DNA of 64,000 nucleotides from a bacterium (GTDB lineage: Bacteria > Spirochaetota > Leptospiria > Leptospirales > Leptonemataceae), in NCBI GenBank assembly GCA_024742665.1, contig JANSYA010000002.1:558001-622000 (forward strand), in the 5' to 3' direction. The notes beneath the pieces are model-generated. The model was not told the origin of the DNA and searched no databases. It saw only the letters and a program-made list of their open reading frames with translations. Shown here piece after piece: positions 26,830-36,439 of this stretch. The translations under genes and the position numbers were made by a program. The stretch's first letter is position 1. Every line of letters begins with the position of its first letter.

Positions 26830-27588
26830 ATGACACTTCAGTTCGGTTCCATCGCCCTGGGTTCCATCCCCCGCATCGCCGCCATCATTGAGCGACCGCT
26901 GCCAGAGCCGGAGCTCTCCCGACTCCGCGAGAGCGGAATCAGCATTCTTGAATTTCGCGCGGACCAATTTCCAGGCGGAATCCCCGCACTGAAATCCTAT
27001 CTTGAGTCCACGGACTTCGGCGGCTTCGCCCGCCTGGCGACTGTGCGCGTCGATTATCCGGCGGACACTCCGCTCCATCCAGCGAGGGTGCCCGCTTTTG
27101 AAAGTCGCACGGACGCCTTTGAAACTCTGCTGCCTCTCGTGGACGCCGTAGACGTGGAAGTCGAAAGCCCGGAACGCGCAGCGCTGGTCCGACAGGCTCG
27201 CGAAGCGCAACGCCTGGTCGTACTTTCGAGTCATGATTTCACAAAGACGCCCCGACCGGAGCGATTCGAAGAAATCGTGCGCGAAGCCGAAGCGCTCCAG
27301 GTGAACATACTCAAGCTGGCAGTCTTTGCCCGCGACCCCCGGGATTTGCAGCGAGTGCTCGCATTCACGAAAGACTGCCGTTTCCCGCACCTCGTTACGA
27401 TCGCCATGGGAGAGTACGGACTGATCTCACGAGTCGCCGCACCCTTCTTCGGCTCGCTGATCAGCTACGGCTTCATCGATCAAGCCAACGCGCCGGGCCA
27501 GCTGTCCGCCGCAGATCTGCACGCCGAATTCTTGCGCTACCATCCGGCCTACCGGGCCGATTTCGAATCCCGCCGCCCGGCCACCTGA
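26830..27588 (+). CDS. aroD: 3-dehydroquinate dehydratase, type I
   Basis: 252 residues. Schiff-base Lys162 lies in NILKLAVFARDPRDL and catalytic His135 in VLSSHDFTKTP. The family C-terminal pattern TIAMGEYGLISRVAAPFFGS and APGQLSA is present. It converts 3-dehydroquinate to 3-dehydroshikimate in the shikimate pathway. ATG 26830 starts just after the lipoprotein terminator and gives the usual family length. No other shikimate gene is adjacent. Confidence 0.93.
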   Translation: MTLQFGSIALGSIPRIAAIIERPLPEPELSRLRESGISILEFRADQFPGGIPALKSYLESTDFGGFARLATVRVDYPADTPLHPARVPAFESRTDAFETLLPLVDAVDVEVESPERAALVRQAREAQRLVVLSSHDFTKTPRPERFEEIVREAEALQVNILKLAVFARDPRDLQRVLAFTKDCRFPHLVTIAMGEYGLISRVAAPFFGSLISYGFIDQANAPGQLSAADLHAEFLRYHPAYRADFESRRPAT

Positions 27589-27740
27589 AATCGCGCTGAT
27601 ACGATTCCGGTTGCATTATAGTACGATCGTTCGTTTTTGGTTTCCTGATCCAGCACGTGGAGCCGATCCGCGAATCCTGTATCGATCGCCGACGGGGTCT
27701 CGACCGGCCTTTTCGATTTCCGACAAACGAGCACGAACGA

Positions 27741-28820
27741 ATGCCAGCAATCACGATATCCGAACCGGTTTCCACTCCTGCCGCATCCGGACCCGCATCC
27801 CGCGAAAACATCCCCGTCCGGCCGCCGTTCCGCCTGCAGGAACTCAAGGCCTTGATCCCGGCGGACTGTTTCCGTCCCGTTTTGTGGAAATCCTTCTATT
27901 ATATGTTTCTGGACTGGCTGATCGTCGCCGCTCTGGTCTGGACCGCCGTTCGGATCGACGCCTGGTGGTACTGGCCGATCTACTGGGTCATGCAGGGCAC
28001 GATGTTCTGGGCGCTCTTCGTGGTCGGCCACGACTGCGGCCACGGCTCCTTTTCCCGCAGTCGCCGCCTAAATGCTCTCATCGGCCACATCTGCCACACG
28101 CCCCTGCTCGTTCCCTATCACGGCTGGCGCATCAGCCATCGGACGCATCATACCGTGCACGGCGACGCCGACCGCGAAGAAACCTGGTATCCGATGACCG
28201 CCACGGAATATCGCGATATGCCCGGCTATGTCCGTATCTTAAGATTCACTCCGCTGATGTTATGGCTCTTTCCGTTTTATTTATGGCGGCGCAGCCCGCG
28301 TCACGACGGATCGCACTTTCATCCCGGCAGCGGTTTATTCAAAGCCGCCGAGAAATGGGACGTGCTGACCAGCACCTTCTGGTGGTGCGGCATGCTGGGA
28401 CTGCTGGGCTGGTTTGGGTACGAATTCGGAGCGCTGGCGCTCTTGCAATATTACGTGGGGCCGTATCTGGTTTTTATCGCCTGGCTGGACCTGGTGACCT
28501 ATCTACACCACTCGGATCCGGACGTGCCCTGGTATCGCGGCGAAGAGTGGAGCTTCGCCAAGGGAGCCCTATCCTCCGTCGATCGCGACTATGGCGTCGT
28601 AAACGAAGTCCATCACAACATCGGCACGCACGTGCTGCATCATCTGTTTATCAATATTCCGCACTACAATTTACGCCGCGCGACGGACGCGTTGGCTCCG
28701 CGCCTCGGTGCATTCTACCGGAGTTCGCATCTGCCGTTCTGGAAGGCCTTTGCGCGCAATGCGCGCAGCTGTCACTATATCGACGACGAATCGCATACGG
28801 CGTACTTTCGCGCGGATTAA
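27741..28820 (+). CDS. Fatty-acid desaturase, delta-12 / omega-3 type
   Basis: 359 residues from ATG 27741 (an in-frame ATG at 27657 is possible). His boxes are H97-DCG-H101, H133-RTHH and H297-VLHH. The last stretch, GTHVLHHLFINIPHYNL, closely resembles plant and cyanobacterial FAD2/FAD7/DesA/DesB enzymes. It has four to six membrane helices. It introduces a cis double bond into membrane acyl chains, probably to raise fluidity in the cold. It stands alone between aroD and the convergent GMC oxidoreductase. Confidence 0.92.
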   Translation: MPAITISEPVSTPAASGPASRENIPVRPPFRLQELKALIPADCFRPVLWKSFYYMFLDWLIVAALVWTAVRIDAWWYWPIYWVMQGTMFWALFVVGHDCGHGSFSRSRRLNALIGHICHTPLLVPYHGWRISHRTHHTVHGDADREETWYPMTATEYRDMPGYVRILRFTPLMLWLFPFYLWRRSPRHDGSHFHPGSGLFKAAEKWDVLTSTFWWCGMLGLLGWFGYEFGALALLQYYVGPYLVFIAWLDLVTYLHHSDPDVPWYRGEEWSFAKGALSSVDRDYGVVNEVHHNIGTHVLHHLFINIPHYNLRRATDALAPRLGAFYRSSHLPFWKAFARNARSCHYIDDESHTAYFRAD

Positions 28821-28847
28821 AACAAGCGACGCGGACTGAGGATTTGG

Positions 28848-28880
28848 CCACGGATTGCACGGATGGCACGGATTTTTTTG
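28848..28880. repeat. Degenerate CACGGAT repeat
   Basis: Three closely spaced CACGGAT units lie just after the desaturase stop, followed by a T-run. Similar (g)cacggattNcacggatt strings are scattered intergenic elements in many bacteria; this looks like a fragment with no coding role. The T-run could help termination. Confidence 0.55.
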
Positions 28881-28891
28881 GGGCGCCGCCG

Positions 28892-30862
28892 CTAGCGGGT
28901 TTTGCGAGCGGTCGTCTGCTTTGATTTTTTGCGCGCGCCGGCCGGGGACTTCTTTCCGGAAGGCTTCGCGGTTTTTTCCGACGCGCGGCCGCCCGCTTTC
29001 GTGCGCGGTTTCTTTTTCGCGGCGCCGCCGCTGCCCGCGCCTGGCCCGGCGATCGTCGGACCGACCTTCCAGAGCTTCTCGAATTCGAAGAGATGCACGC
29101 CCCCGGCTTTCGATTTCGGCGGAATCTTCGACATAGCGTGTTCGCTCAGCGCGGTAATCGTCAGACTCGGATTCACCCCCGGATTCGCCGGCACCATCGA
29201 ACCGTCGCACACGTATAAATTGCGATAGCCGTGCACCTGATTTTCCAGATCGATCACGCCGTCTTTCGGCGATTCGCCCAGGCAGGCGCCGCCCAGAATA
29301 TGCGCGGTCGTGGGCACATCCAGCAGCACTTCATTGTACGAACTCAGCGGGATGCCGTTAACGCGCTTCGCCAGCCGGCGAGCGAATTCATTGGCTTCGG
29401 GAATATAGGTCGGAATCTCCTGGCCCTTCGCCTGGGTCGAAGTCAGGCCGCGCCCGAAAGGCCAGAACCACCGACGTCGGCGCACCAGGTTGATGCTGTT
29501 ATCCAGCGTTTGCATGGCCAGAATCAGAATCGACTTTTTCGCGAAGCCGAGCGGAACGGCGGTGCGCAAAAAATTCACGGGATGCCGCGCGACGTTCACC
29601 AAAAACTTCAGCGGCCGGGGCACGGCGCCGCCGCCGTCGGTCATGAGCGAGGCCAGACCGCCCATTAAGTCGGATCCCGCCGGATAGCGCACCGGTTCCA
29701 GATGCGTGTGTTCGTCTATGTGCACGCTGGAAGTGATGGCGAGCCCGCGCGAAAAATCCACGCCGCGATCGAGAGAAGTTACGCCGACGATGGACTCGCT
29801 GTTCGTCCGCACGATGCTTCCCAGACGATCCGAAAGGCGACGCAGACGACCGCTGGCCTTGAGTTTCAGCAGCAAATTTACGGAACCAAGCACGCCCGCG
29901 GAGAGGACGATTCCTCGCGCACGAATGCGGCGATTGTGCTTTTTCCGAAAGCCCCCGAAAATTGCGACGCTGGACACCGCGCGAATTTCGTAGCCCGCCG
30001 ATCCATCTTCGGACAGCGGGGCAATGTCGACGGCTTTGGTTTCGGGCAGGATTTCCGCTCCGAGCTTTTCGGCGAAGTACAGATAGTTTTTATCGAGGGT
30101 ATTCTTCGAATTGAATTTGCAGCCGACCATGCAGCCGCCGCAAAAATTGCAGGGCACGCGATCGGGGCCTTCGCCGCCGAAGTACGGATCGCGCACCGCG
30201 GGATGCCGCGGAGGTTCGGCGCGCAGATCGCCGGCCATGTCCTTTGTAACCACGACGCTCGTCTCTTTCGCGGCGGAGGCGCTCGCCCGGACGCCTTTGC
30301 GGCCCGATTTGATTTTCGTTTTGTCGTCGGCGGCGCGGTCTCCGAAGTAAATGGCGACCGGCGTCGGAGTAAAGGAATCGCCCGCGCCCATTTCGGCGGC
30401 GGTCGCGCGCATATGATCGTCGACTTCGAACAGGCGCGGATTTTTTACAACGCCCAGCATGCGTTCGGCCAGGCGATAAAAAGGCATCAGCGCCTTTTCG
30501 CCGCCCATCTTATGTACAGCTGCATGCTCGAAGAATTTCTTTTTCGGCACGTACAGCGTATTCGCGTACACCAGGCTGCCGCCGCCGACTCCCGCTCCGC
30601 TCACAATCATAACGTTGCGCAGCAGCGTAATGCGCATGATTCCATAGCAGAAGGCCGCCGGGGCCCAGAGAAAACGAAAGATGTTCCAGTTGCTCTTTGG
30701 AAAGTCGCGGCCCTGCCAGCGACGGCCGGCCTCAAGCACCAGCACGCGATAGCCTTTCTGGGCCAGGCGCATGGCCGAGACACTCCCGCCGAAGCCGGAA
30801 CCAATCACGACGTAGTCGTAGTCGAATTCGTCGGGGGATTCTGGTGCGGGATTCGTGGACAT
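28892..30862 (-). CDS. GMC-family FAD oxidoreductase with four-cysteine motif and lysine-rich tail
   Basis: 656 residues. The FAD-binding GSGFGGS lies at 21-27 and the GMC signature [16 protein letters not shown] near 89-104. A cysteine motif C238-x2-C241-x2-C244-x3-C248 follows, then the C-terminal GMC domain with [14 protein letters not shown]. It resembles cholesterol-oxidase-like bacterial GMC enzymes that oxidise alcohols. The last ~45 residues are a Lys/Ala/Arg-rich tail reminiscent of histone-H1-like tails and absent from usual family members. ATG 30862 is chosen over a TTG at 30898. It is divergent from yaaR. Confidence 0.88.
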   Translation of the reverse strand: MSTNPAPESPDEFDYDYVVIGSGFGGSVSAMRLAQKGYRVLVLEAGRRWQGRDFPKSNWNIFRFLWAPAAFCYGIMRITLLRNVMIVSGAGVGGGSLVYANTLYVPKKKFFEHAAVHKMGGEKALMPFYRLAERMLGVVKNPRLFEVDDHMRATAAEMGAGDSFTPTPVAIYFGDRAADDKTKIKSGRKGVRASASAAKETSVVVTKDMAGDLRAEPPRHPAVRDPYFGGEGPDRVPCNFCGGCMVGCKFNSKNTLDKNYLYFAEKLGAEILPETKAVDIAPLSEDGSAGYEIRAVSSVAIFGGFRKKHNRRIRARGIVLSAGVLGSVNLLLKLKASGRLRRLSDRLGSIVRTNSESIVGVTSLDRGVDFSRGLAITSSVHIDEHTHLEPVRYPAGSDLMGGLASLMTDGGGAVPRPLKFLVNVARHPVNFLRTAVPLGFAKKSILILAMQTLDNSINLVRRRRWFWPFGRGLTSTQAKGQEIPTYIPEANEFARRLAKRVNGIPLSSYNEVLLDVPTTAHILGGACLGESPKDGVIDLENQVHGYRNLYVCDGSMVPANPGVNPSLTITALSEHAMSKIPPKSKAGGVHLFEFEKLWKVGPTIAGPGAGSGGAAKKKPRTKAGGRASEKTAKPSGKKSPAGARKKSKQTTARKTR

Positions 30863-31108
30863 CGCCTCTGGGATGCCGGCCAGGAATCCACCGGTCAAAC
30901 GGTTTCAGGCGATCGGCATCAGTTTGCGATCGAACGGAATCGCTGCGATTCGAATTCGAGCGGGCATCGGCCGGATTCAGAAGACCCGGCCCGACAAATC
31001 ACCGGCCGATTAACGAGCAGCCCCGGAGCAAAGCGCGGTTTCAGAAAACCCGTCTATGAGACATAATAATCCTCAAGAGAATCCCCGGTCGACCGATAGA
31101 GATCAACG

Positions 31109-31615
31109 ATGCAGGTGCGCCTCACAACGGACTCTCCCCGCCGCAAGCCGACCGGCCGAACGCGGGCCGGGTCTTCCGAATCCGGCCTGGGCGCAAGCAG
31201 CGCCGGCAGCACAAGCGCCGCGGCTCCGGTCGAAGCCGTCCGATCGCCCTTTTTGCAGATCCTCGACGAAATCCTGCCCGTCCATCAAACCGGCACCGCC
31301 GATTTGCACACGCTCTGGAAGCAGCTCCCGGAGCTGGAACGCGAGCTGATGGATCATCCGAGCAATGCCAACCTGGCCCGCTATAAAGAACTGGTGATCG
31401 CCATCGCCCGCGAAACTCTGCGCAAGAACACCCGCGTCAAAAAGATCCGGAGAAAGAATCGCAAGGGTGAAATGATCGAACTGAGCGTCGTGGAGTTCAT
31501 CGACGATCGACTCCAGAAGATGGCTCACATGATGACCGCTCCAGGGAATTCCGCCTACTTTATGCTAAAAACGGTAGAGGAAATTCGCGGAGCGCTCTTA
31601 GATGTGCGGGAATGA
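31109..31615 (+). CDS. YaaR / DUF327 family protein
   Basis: 168 residues. A low-complexity basic/Gly-Ser N-terminus (about 45 residues) is followed by a helical DUF327 domain (LARYKELVIAIARETL, then VEFIDDRLQKMAHMM). The family is known from Firmicutes and spirochaetes; its molecular role is not established to me. The gene overlaps the next by 4 bp (ATGA), so the two are coupled. Confidence 0.82.
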   Translation: MQVRLTTDSPRRKPTGRTRAGSSESGLGASSAGSTSAAAPVEAVRSPFLQILDEILPVHQTGTADLHTLWKQLPELERELMDHPSNANLARYKELVIAIARETLRKNTRVKKIRRKNRKGEMIELSVVEFIDDRLQKMAHMMTAPGNSAYFMLKTVEEIRGALLDVRE

Positions 31616-32418
31616 CCCGCTTTCTTCTTTTCGTTTCCAGACCGCACCTATCCCACGTCGCGCGGGCATTCGCCGTCCTGGCGCTCTGCCTCGTTCTCGT
31701 AGACTCCGCCGGTGCGGCGCGCGACGATCTTCCGGTCGGCCGCTGGCAGGCCCGGGGCAGCGGATTGCGCCTGCAAATCCTGCCGAAGAATCAAGCCCGA
31801 CTCATTGGCGACCGTAATACCACCGCCTTCGAAGTCAGCTTCGCTCCGGAAGCCACGGTCCGGCGCGAGTACTGGATGGGAATCAAGGCGATCAAAAGCA
31901 TCGAACACAAAGTCAAACCGCTGCCAGACAAGAAAAAAGAAAAGACCGCCGAAAATAAAAAGCCGGCCCAAAAACAAAGCAGGCCGACGGGAGCAGACGC
32001 TTCGAATCCGAAAGCCGGCGAAGGCGAAACGGAAGCGCAAAAGATTCCGAACGACGGCCCCCTGCGTCTCGCCTGGCTGACGCCGGATTCGAAGCTGATC
32101 GTCAGCTTCCTGATTGAACAACCACCGCCGAAAAAAAAGAAACCGAAGAGTGCGCCCCGCAAGGCGACGAAGGCTCAGACGCAAAACTCAAAGTCCGGCG
32201 CGAAACCGGCGAGCGACGCGAAAACCGGAAATCAAAGCGAAAGCACAAAGACTGAAAAGCCCACCGCAAAGGATTCGCCGAAGGCTGGCGATCAAAAGCA
32301 GGTCGCAGTCAAACCGCCGAAAAAAGAAAAGGCTCGTGGGCCGATTCCAGTGCTGGAACTGCTGGTCTTTCGCGACGGCAAACTCATTCACGAAGCGATC
32401 TTCGAGCGCGCGCGATAA
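31612..32418 (+). CDS. Exported hypothetical protein with lysine-rich disordered insertions
   Basis: 268 residues with a signal peptide (hydrophobic about 18-35, ending near SAGAARD). Short folded segments alternate with two long Lys/Pro/Ala-rich disordered tracts at about 100-145 and 180-245. The C-terminus (IPVLELLVFRDGKLIHEAIF) looks folded again. No domain is recognised. It is translationally coupled to yaaR and convergent with the ankyrin gene. Confidence 0.7.
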   Translation: MTRFLLFVSRPHLSHVARAFAVLALCLVLVDSAGAARDDLPVGRWQARGSGLRLQILPKNQARLIGDRNTTAFEVSFAPEATVRREYWMGIKAIKSIEHKVKPLPDKKKEKTAENKKPAQKQSRPTGADASNPKAGEGETEAQKIPNDGPLRLAWLTPDSKLIVSFLIEQPPPKKKKPKSAPRKATKAQTQNSKSGAKPASDAKTGNQSESTKTEKPTAKDSPKAGDQKQVAVKPPKKEKARGPIPVLELLVFRDGKLIHEAIFERAR

Positions 32419-32465
32419 GCGTGGATCGTTGATTCGAATCGAGGCCGGAGTCGCAGCCGCGCCGA

Positions 32466-33941
32466 TTAGCCGCTGTGCTTTCGCAGCACGGCCGCGACCG
32501 CATCGCTTGCAGCACTCAGCTGCTCTTCGGAGAAAGCGAGTCCGGTAGCGTCACCCGAATTCCTGGCCGCCGAAAGCAATCGCCGCACGCACTCCGGATA
32601 ATCCGCGGCGCTTGCCCGATCTTCCGTGCAGTGCGTCGAGGCGTAGATCGCAGTTTCGAGCGCGGTACCGCCGTACATATTTTCCTGGCGCAGGTCCGGC
32701 TGAAACACGAGCAGGTCGGCCAGCAAATCCGCGTAACCGAACCAGGCCGCCTGGTGCAGCGCGGTCATTCCCGATTCGCCGGCCGTATTAATTTCGCAGA
32801 GCCCGCTTTCGATGAGCACCCGCACTGCCGTCCGGCGATCGTACTTCGCAAGCTCGGTGTGAATAGTTCGATCCCACTCGGAAAGACCGGCAATCAGACC
32901 AGGCCGCGACGCAAGCAGCTCTTCGACTGCGGCACGATCCCCGCGAACGGCGGCGGCAAGCGCCTGCTCGGCGTCGCTTAAGTCTCGCGGGCCTTTCAGT
33001 GTCTTCGCATCGCCGCTTCGATCTCCGTGAGGGGAATTGCCGCGCAGATTTTCCAGATACTCCTGCGCGGACTCGTTGCCAAGGATCGCCGCCAGAGCGC
33101 AGGCGTCATGCCCCTGGAATCGCGCGTCGATTCGCGCGCCCGCCTGGAGCAGCGCTTTTAGATAGCGTGCGTCGCGCATCCGCCGGATCGCGTGGGTGAA
33201 GGAGGTGCCGGAGTCGTTCGGACTTTCTTCGAGTGCGTGATCCAGGTCGGGCGCTTCGTTTAAGATCAGCTCGAAACTCTCGAAATGATCGAAGTCAAGT
33301 TTGCGTTTCAGAGCGTTCGTGCCGGCGAGACGCGCCCCGTTTTGCAAGAGCAAAGCCAGGCCGCGCGAATCTGCGCGCTCGGCAGCGTGGTACAGGGATT
33401 CCCCGTCGTTAACTTCGGCGCCGGCTCGAATCAAAAGCTCGGCGGCCTGCGGGTGATAGGCGTGGCCGAGCACTGCGAAGAGCACCGGCAGCGCGTGATC
33501 GTCTCCCGTCGGCAGGGCCGCGTTCGGATTCGCGCCCAGCTGCAGCAGGCGCTCTAAGATCGCGGCGAAGTCGGCGGGCGTTCCGCTGCCTGTCGCGCTT
33601 TTGTCTTTCGATTTGTCATTCAGGGAAATTTCGACGCCGGGCCCCGCCGGATCCCGGGCGTTTTGATACAGGGAAAAGCACAGCAGCACAATTGGATCGC
33701 GCGCACGGGGACCGGCAGGTCGCACGGCGAGTTCCGAATCTTCGGCCAGGCGGCTTTCGACCGCCTTGCGATCGCCGAGAACCAGCTGCACGGCGAAGCG
33801 ATCCCGGAGCTGCGGATGCTCCGCAAGCAAACGATCGCCCGCGTGCAGGGGGCCGTTCAGGGCGTGGCGGAGAAACAGCTCTTCCATTCGAGACGACTCG
33901 CCGGAATCGGAAGATTCGGATATTTCGGTCAGATCCGCCAC
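32466..33941 (-). CDS. Ankyrin-repeat protein
   Basis: 491 residues from a GTG. Several ankyrin repeats are visible: LLQLGANPNAALP, AAELLIRAGAEVNDGESLYHA, YLKALLQAGARIDARFQGHD, and near the C-terminus GMTALHQAAWFGYADLLADL with TALETAIYAST. There is no signal peptide. Ankyrin repeats mediate protein contacts; the partner is unknown. The start overlaps the end of egtD by 13 bp, so the two are cotranscribed. Confidence 0.85.
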   Translation of the reverse strand: MADLTEISESSDSGESSRMEELFLRHALNGPLHAGDRLLAEHPQLRDRFAVQLVLGDRKAVESRLAEDSELAVRPAGPRARDPIVLLCFSLYQNARDPAGPGVEISLNDKSKDKSATGSGTPADFAAILERLLQLGANPNAALPTGDDHALPVLFAVLGHAYHPQAAELLIRAGAEVNDGESLYHAAERADSRGLALLLQNGARLAGTNALKRKLDFDHFESFELILNEAPDLDHALEESPNDSGTSFTHAIRRMRDARYLKALLQAGARIDARFQGHDACALAAILGNESAQEYLENLRGNSPHGDRSGDAKTLKGPRDLSDAEQALAAAVRGDRAAVEELLASRPGLIAGLSEWDRTIHTELAKYDRRTAVRVLIESGLCEINTAGESGMTALHQAAWFGYADLLADLLVFQPDLRQENMYGGTALETAIYASTHCTEDRASAADYPECVRRLLSAARNSGDATGLAFSEEQLSAASDAVAAVLRKHSG

Positions 33942-34912
33942 AGAGCGTTCAGAAAATAGCGGCGCTCGTCGTAGAACATGCCGACGGTCTGGAAATCATT
34001 GCTGCGGGCCAGGTCTTCGACGTCGTCGCTGAGATACTTCCAGGAATATTCGGTGTGCAGAGCTTCCCAGGGATCAAAGTCGAATTCGCGATCCAGATTT
34101 TCGAATCGCACGGTTTGCTTTGTGCGCGACAGAAGATAGCTTTCCATCGCGCCGCTGTGCACATTGTAAGTCGCGAAATGACTGAACTGATCGACGTTAA
34201 AATTCGCGCCGAGCTCACGGTTCATACGCTCCAGCAGATTCAGGTTAAAGCGAGCGGTGACGCCGCGGGCGTCGGAATAGGCCGGGATCAACACGTCCAT
34301 GTCTTTGCGCAGATCGAAACCGATCAGCAAATAATCGCCAGGGTTCAAGATCTCCCGCAGACGATTGCAAAAACGGTGGGCCTGCTCAAAGGTAAAATTA
34401 CCAATGCTAGAACCGAGAAACAAAACCAGGTTTCGTTTCTGATCGGCCTTGAGGAAACTCAGACCGTGATCGTATTCGCAAACGAGCCCCGTAGCGTCCA
34501 TCTGCGGATAGTCCCGAACCACTGAGTCGATCAGTTCCCCCATCGCGCCTTCGGAGATATCAATCGGCACGTATTCGAAACCCAGATCGTCGCCGGTAAA
34601 ACGGTCGAGCAGCAGGCGCGTCTTGCGACCGTCACCCGCTCCGAGTTCGACCAGGCGAAAGGGCTGATCGTCGCGCATCATTTCGCTGATGCGCCCGGCG
34701 TTCGCGGCCAGGATTTCATGTTCGCAGTCGGTCGGATAGTACTCCGGCAAATCCATGATCTCCTGGAAGATGCGACTGCCTTCGTCGTCGTAAAAATGAC
34801 GGGAGGGAATTCGTTTTTCAGCGGCGGAGAGTCCGGCCAGGACGTCTTGCGCAAACGCTTCTTTGAGGTCGGTCGGGCTCTGTTTTTCGAGCACCTTAAT
34901 ACGAGCAGCCAT
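33929..34912 (-). CDS. egtD: EgtD-like L-histidine N-alpha-methyltransferase
   Basis: 327 residues, as expected for EgtD. Characteristic segments are RHFYDDEGSRIFQEIMDLP, ELGAGDGRKTRLLLDRF (SAM site), LFLGSSIGNFTFEQAHRF and GFDLRKD. EgtD trimethylates histidine to hercynine in ergothioneine synthesis. No EgtB-like sulfoxide synthase gene is in the window, so the final product cannot be assigned. ATG 34912 has AGGA 7 nt upstream. The ankyrin gene follows with a 13 bp overlap. Confidence 0.9.
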   Translation of the reverse strand: MAARIKVLEKQSPTDLKEAFAQDVLAGLSAAEKRIPSRHFYDDEGSRIFQEIMDLPEYYPTDCEHEILAANAGRISEMMRDDQPFRLVELGAGDGRKTRLLLDRFTGDDLGFEYVPIDISEGAMGELIDSVVRDYPQMDATGLVCEYDHGLSFLKADQKRNLVLFLGSSIGNFTFEQAHRFCNRLREILNPGDYLLIGFDLRKDMDVLIPAYSDARGVTARFNLNLLERMNRELGANFNVDQFSHFATYNVHSGAMESYLLSRTKQTVRFENLDREFDFDPWEALHTEYSWKYLSDDVEDLARSNDFQTVGMFYDERRYFLNALWRI

Positions 34913-35044
34913 AATAAATCCTGGAGAAAGTATGGAGTGGGTGTAAAGGGGGATTTTCGCGCGCAATTAAGAAATCGGGAACGAAAACCGGGCGTGTAAG
35001 ATTCGGACGACGCGACGAAGCCCGGGTTACGAATTTTTTTCGAT

Positions 35045-36439
35045 TTAGCTCTCCGGATAGACGACGCCAGGCAGCCAGGTGGCCAATTCGGGGAAAAATA
35101 CAAGCACGCCGATCAAGAGCAGCTGAATGGCGATAAAAGGAATCACGCCCCGATAGATTTCCGTGGTTTTGATTGAATCCGGACAGACGCCGCGCAAATA
35201 AAAGAGCGCGAACCCGAAGGGCGGCGTCAAAAACGAAGTCTGCAGATTCAGCGCGATCATTACGCCGAGCCAGATCGGATCCATGCCCATTCCCAGCAGC
35301 ACCGGGCCCACAATCGGCACAACGACGAACGTGATCTCGAAAAAATCGAGAAAGAAACCCAGGACGAACATCACCAGCATCACGACGAAAAACGCGGTCC
35401 ACTGGCCGCCGGGTAAGTCCGCCAGAAAGCCTTCGACAAGAGCGTCGCCTTCGTAGCCGCGAAACACCAGCGAAAACAGGCTCGCGCCGATCAGGATCAT
35501 AAAGACCATCGCGTTGATCTTTAGCGTCGACTGCATGACGTCCCGGAGAACTTCGCGGTTGATCTGCCGTTTGAATCCGGCCAGGGCCAGTCCGCCCATG
35601 CAGCCGACCGAAGCCGCTTCGGTCGGAGTAGCCGCGCCGGCCATGATCGAACCCAGCACTCCCAGAATCAGCAGCAGCGGCGGCACCAGCGCGCGAAGGG
35701 CCCGGACGAAAAGCTCACGACGATTGTACTTCTGCCGCTCCTCGACCGGCATGGCCGGCGCGAGATCCGGCTTCAGATACGAAGCCACTGCGATATATAT
35801 TATATAGAAGAAAACCAGCAGCATGCCCGGAAAGAGCGCGCCCATGAACAGATCGCCGACCGTTACCGAACCGCCGGAGTAGTCGCCCTGGGCCAGCTTC
35901 GCCTGCTGGTACGCCGAGCTGATCTGGTCGCCCAGGATAATCAGGATGATACTCGGGGGAATAATCTGACCGAGAGTGCCGGATGCGGTCACAATGCCCG
36001 TCGCGAAATCCGGACGGTACTTCAGACGCAGCATGACCGGCAGGGAGATCAGGCCCATCGTAACGACCGTCGCCCCGACGATGCCGGTCGAAGCGGCCAG
36101 CAGCGCGCCGACGATGCAGATGGCGATGCCGACGCCGCCGCGCACTCCGCCGAAGAGCAGGCCCATCACCTCTAAGAGCTCTTCGCTGATCTTCGAACGT
36201 TCGAGCACGACGCCCATAAATACGAACAGGGGAATCGCGAGCAAAGTTTCGTTGCCCATAATCCCGTAGAGTCGACTCGCGAAGGCGCCCAGCAGATCCA
36301 GGTCGAAGTATCCGAGCAGACCGCCGAGCAGCGCGAAAAACAGCGAGACGCCGGCCAGACTGAAAGCGACGGGATAGCCGCTCAGCAAAACGACGATCAG
36401 AGTCGCGAAAAGTAAGATCGGCAGCAGCAGCTCAATCAT
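35045..36439 (-). CDS. dctM: TRAP transporter large permease (DctM)
   Basis: 464 residues with about 12 hydrophobic helices. It has the DctM hallmarks GATVVTMGLISLPVMLR, SGTLGQIIPPSIILIILGD and AAATPTEAASVG. It is the sodium-coupled channel part of a tripartite carboxylate-type importer. The start overlaps the end of the small permease gene by 8 bp. The binding protein is encoded about 3 kb away, on the same strand (39411-40544). Confidence 0.96.
   Translation of the reverse strand: MIELLLPILLFATLIVVLLSGYPVAFSLAGVSLFFALLGGLLGYFDLDLLGAFASRLYGIMGNETLLAIPLFVFMGVVLERSKISEELLEVMGLLFGGVRGGVGIAICIVGALLAASTGIVGATVVTMGLISLPVMLRLKYRPDFATGIVTASGTLGQIIPPSIILIILGDQISSAYQQAKLAQGDYSGGSVTVGDLFMGALFPGMLLVFFYIIYIAVASYLKPDLAPAMPVEERQKYNRRELFVRALRALVPPLLLILGVLGSIMAGAATPTEAASVGCMGGLALAGFKRQINREVLRDVMQSTLKINAMVFMILIGASLFSLVFRGYEGDALVEGFLADLPGGQWTAFFVVMLVMFVLGFFLDFFEITFVVVPIVGPVLLGMGMDPIWLGVMIALNLQTSFLTPPFGFALFYLRGVCPDSIKTTEIYRGVIPFIAIQLLLIGVLVFFPELATWLPGVVYPES

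Noticed and set aside
28848..28880. CACGGAT repeat as the end of an insertion sequence
   Set aside because: No transposase or matching terminal repeat is present nearby; it looks like an isolated intergenic repeat fragment.
29702..31066. 454-residue open frame antisense to the GMC oxidoreductase gene
   Set aside because: It mirrors codon bias of the real gene and has low-complexity composition with no domain.
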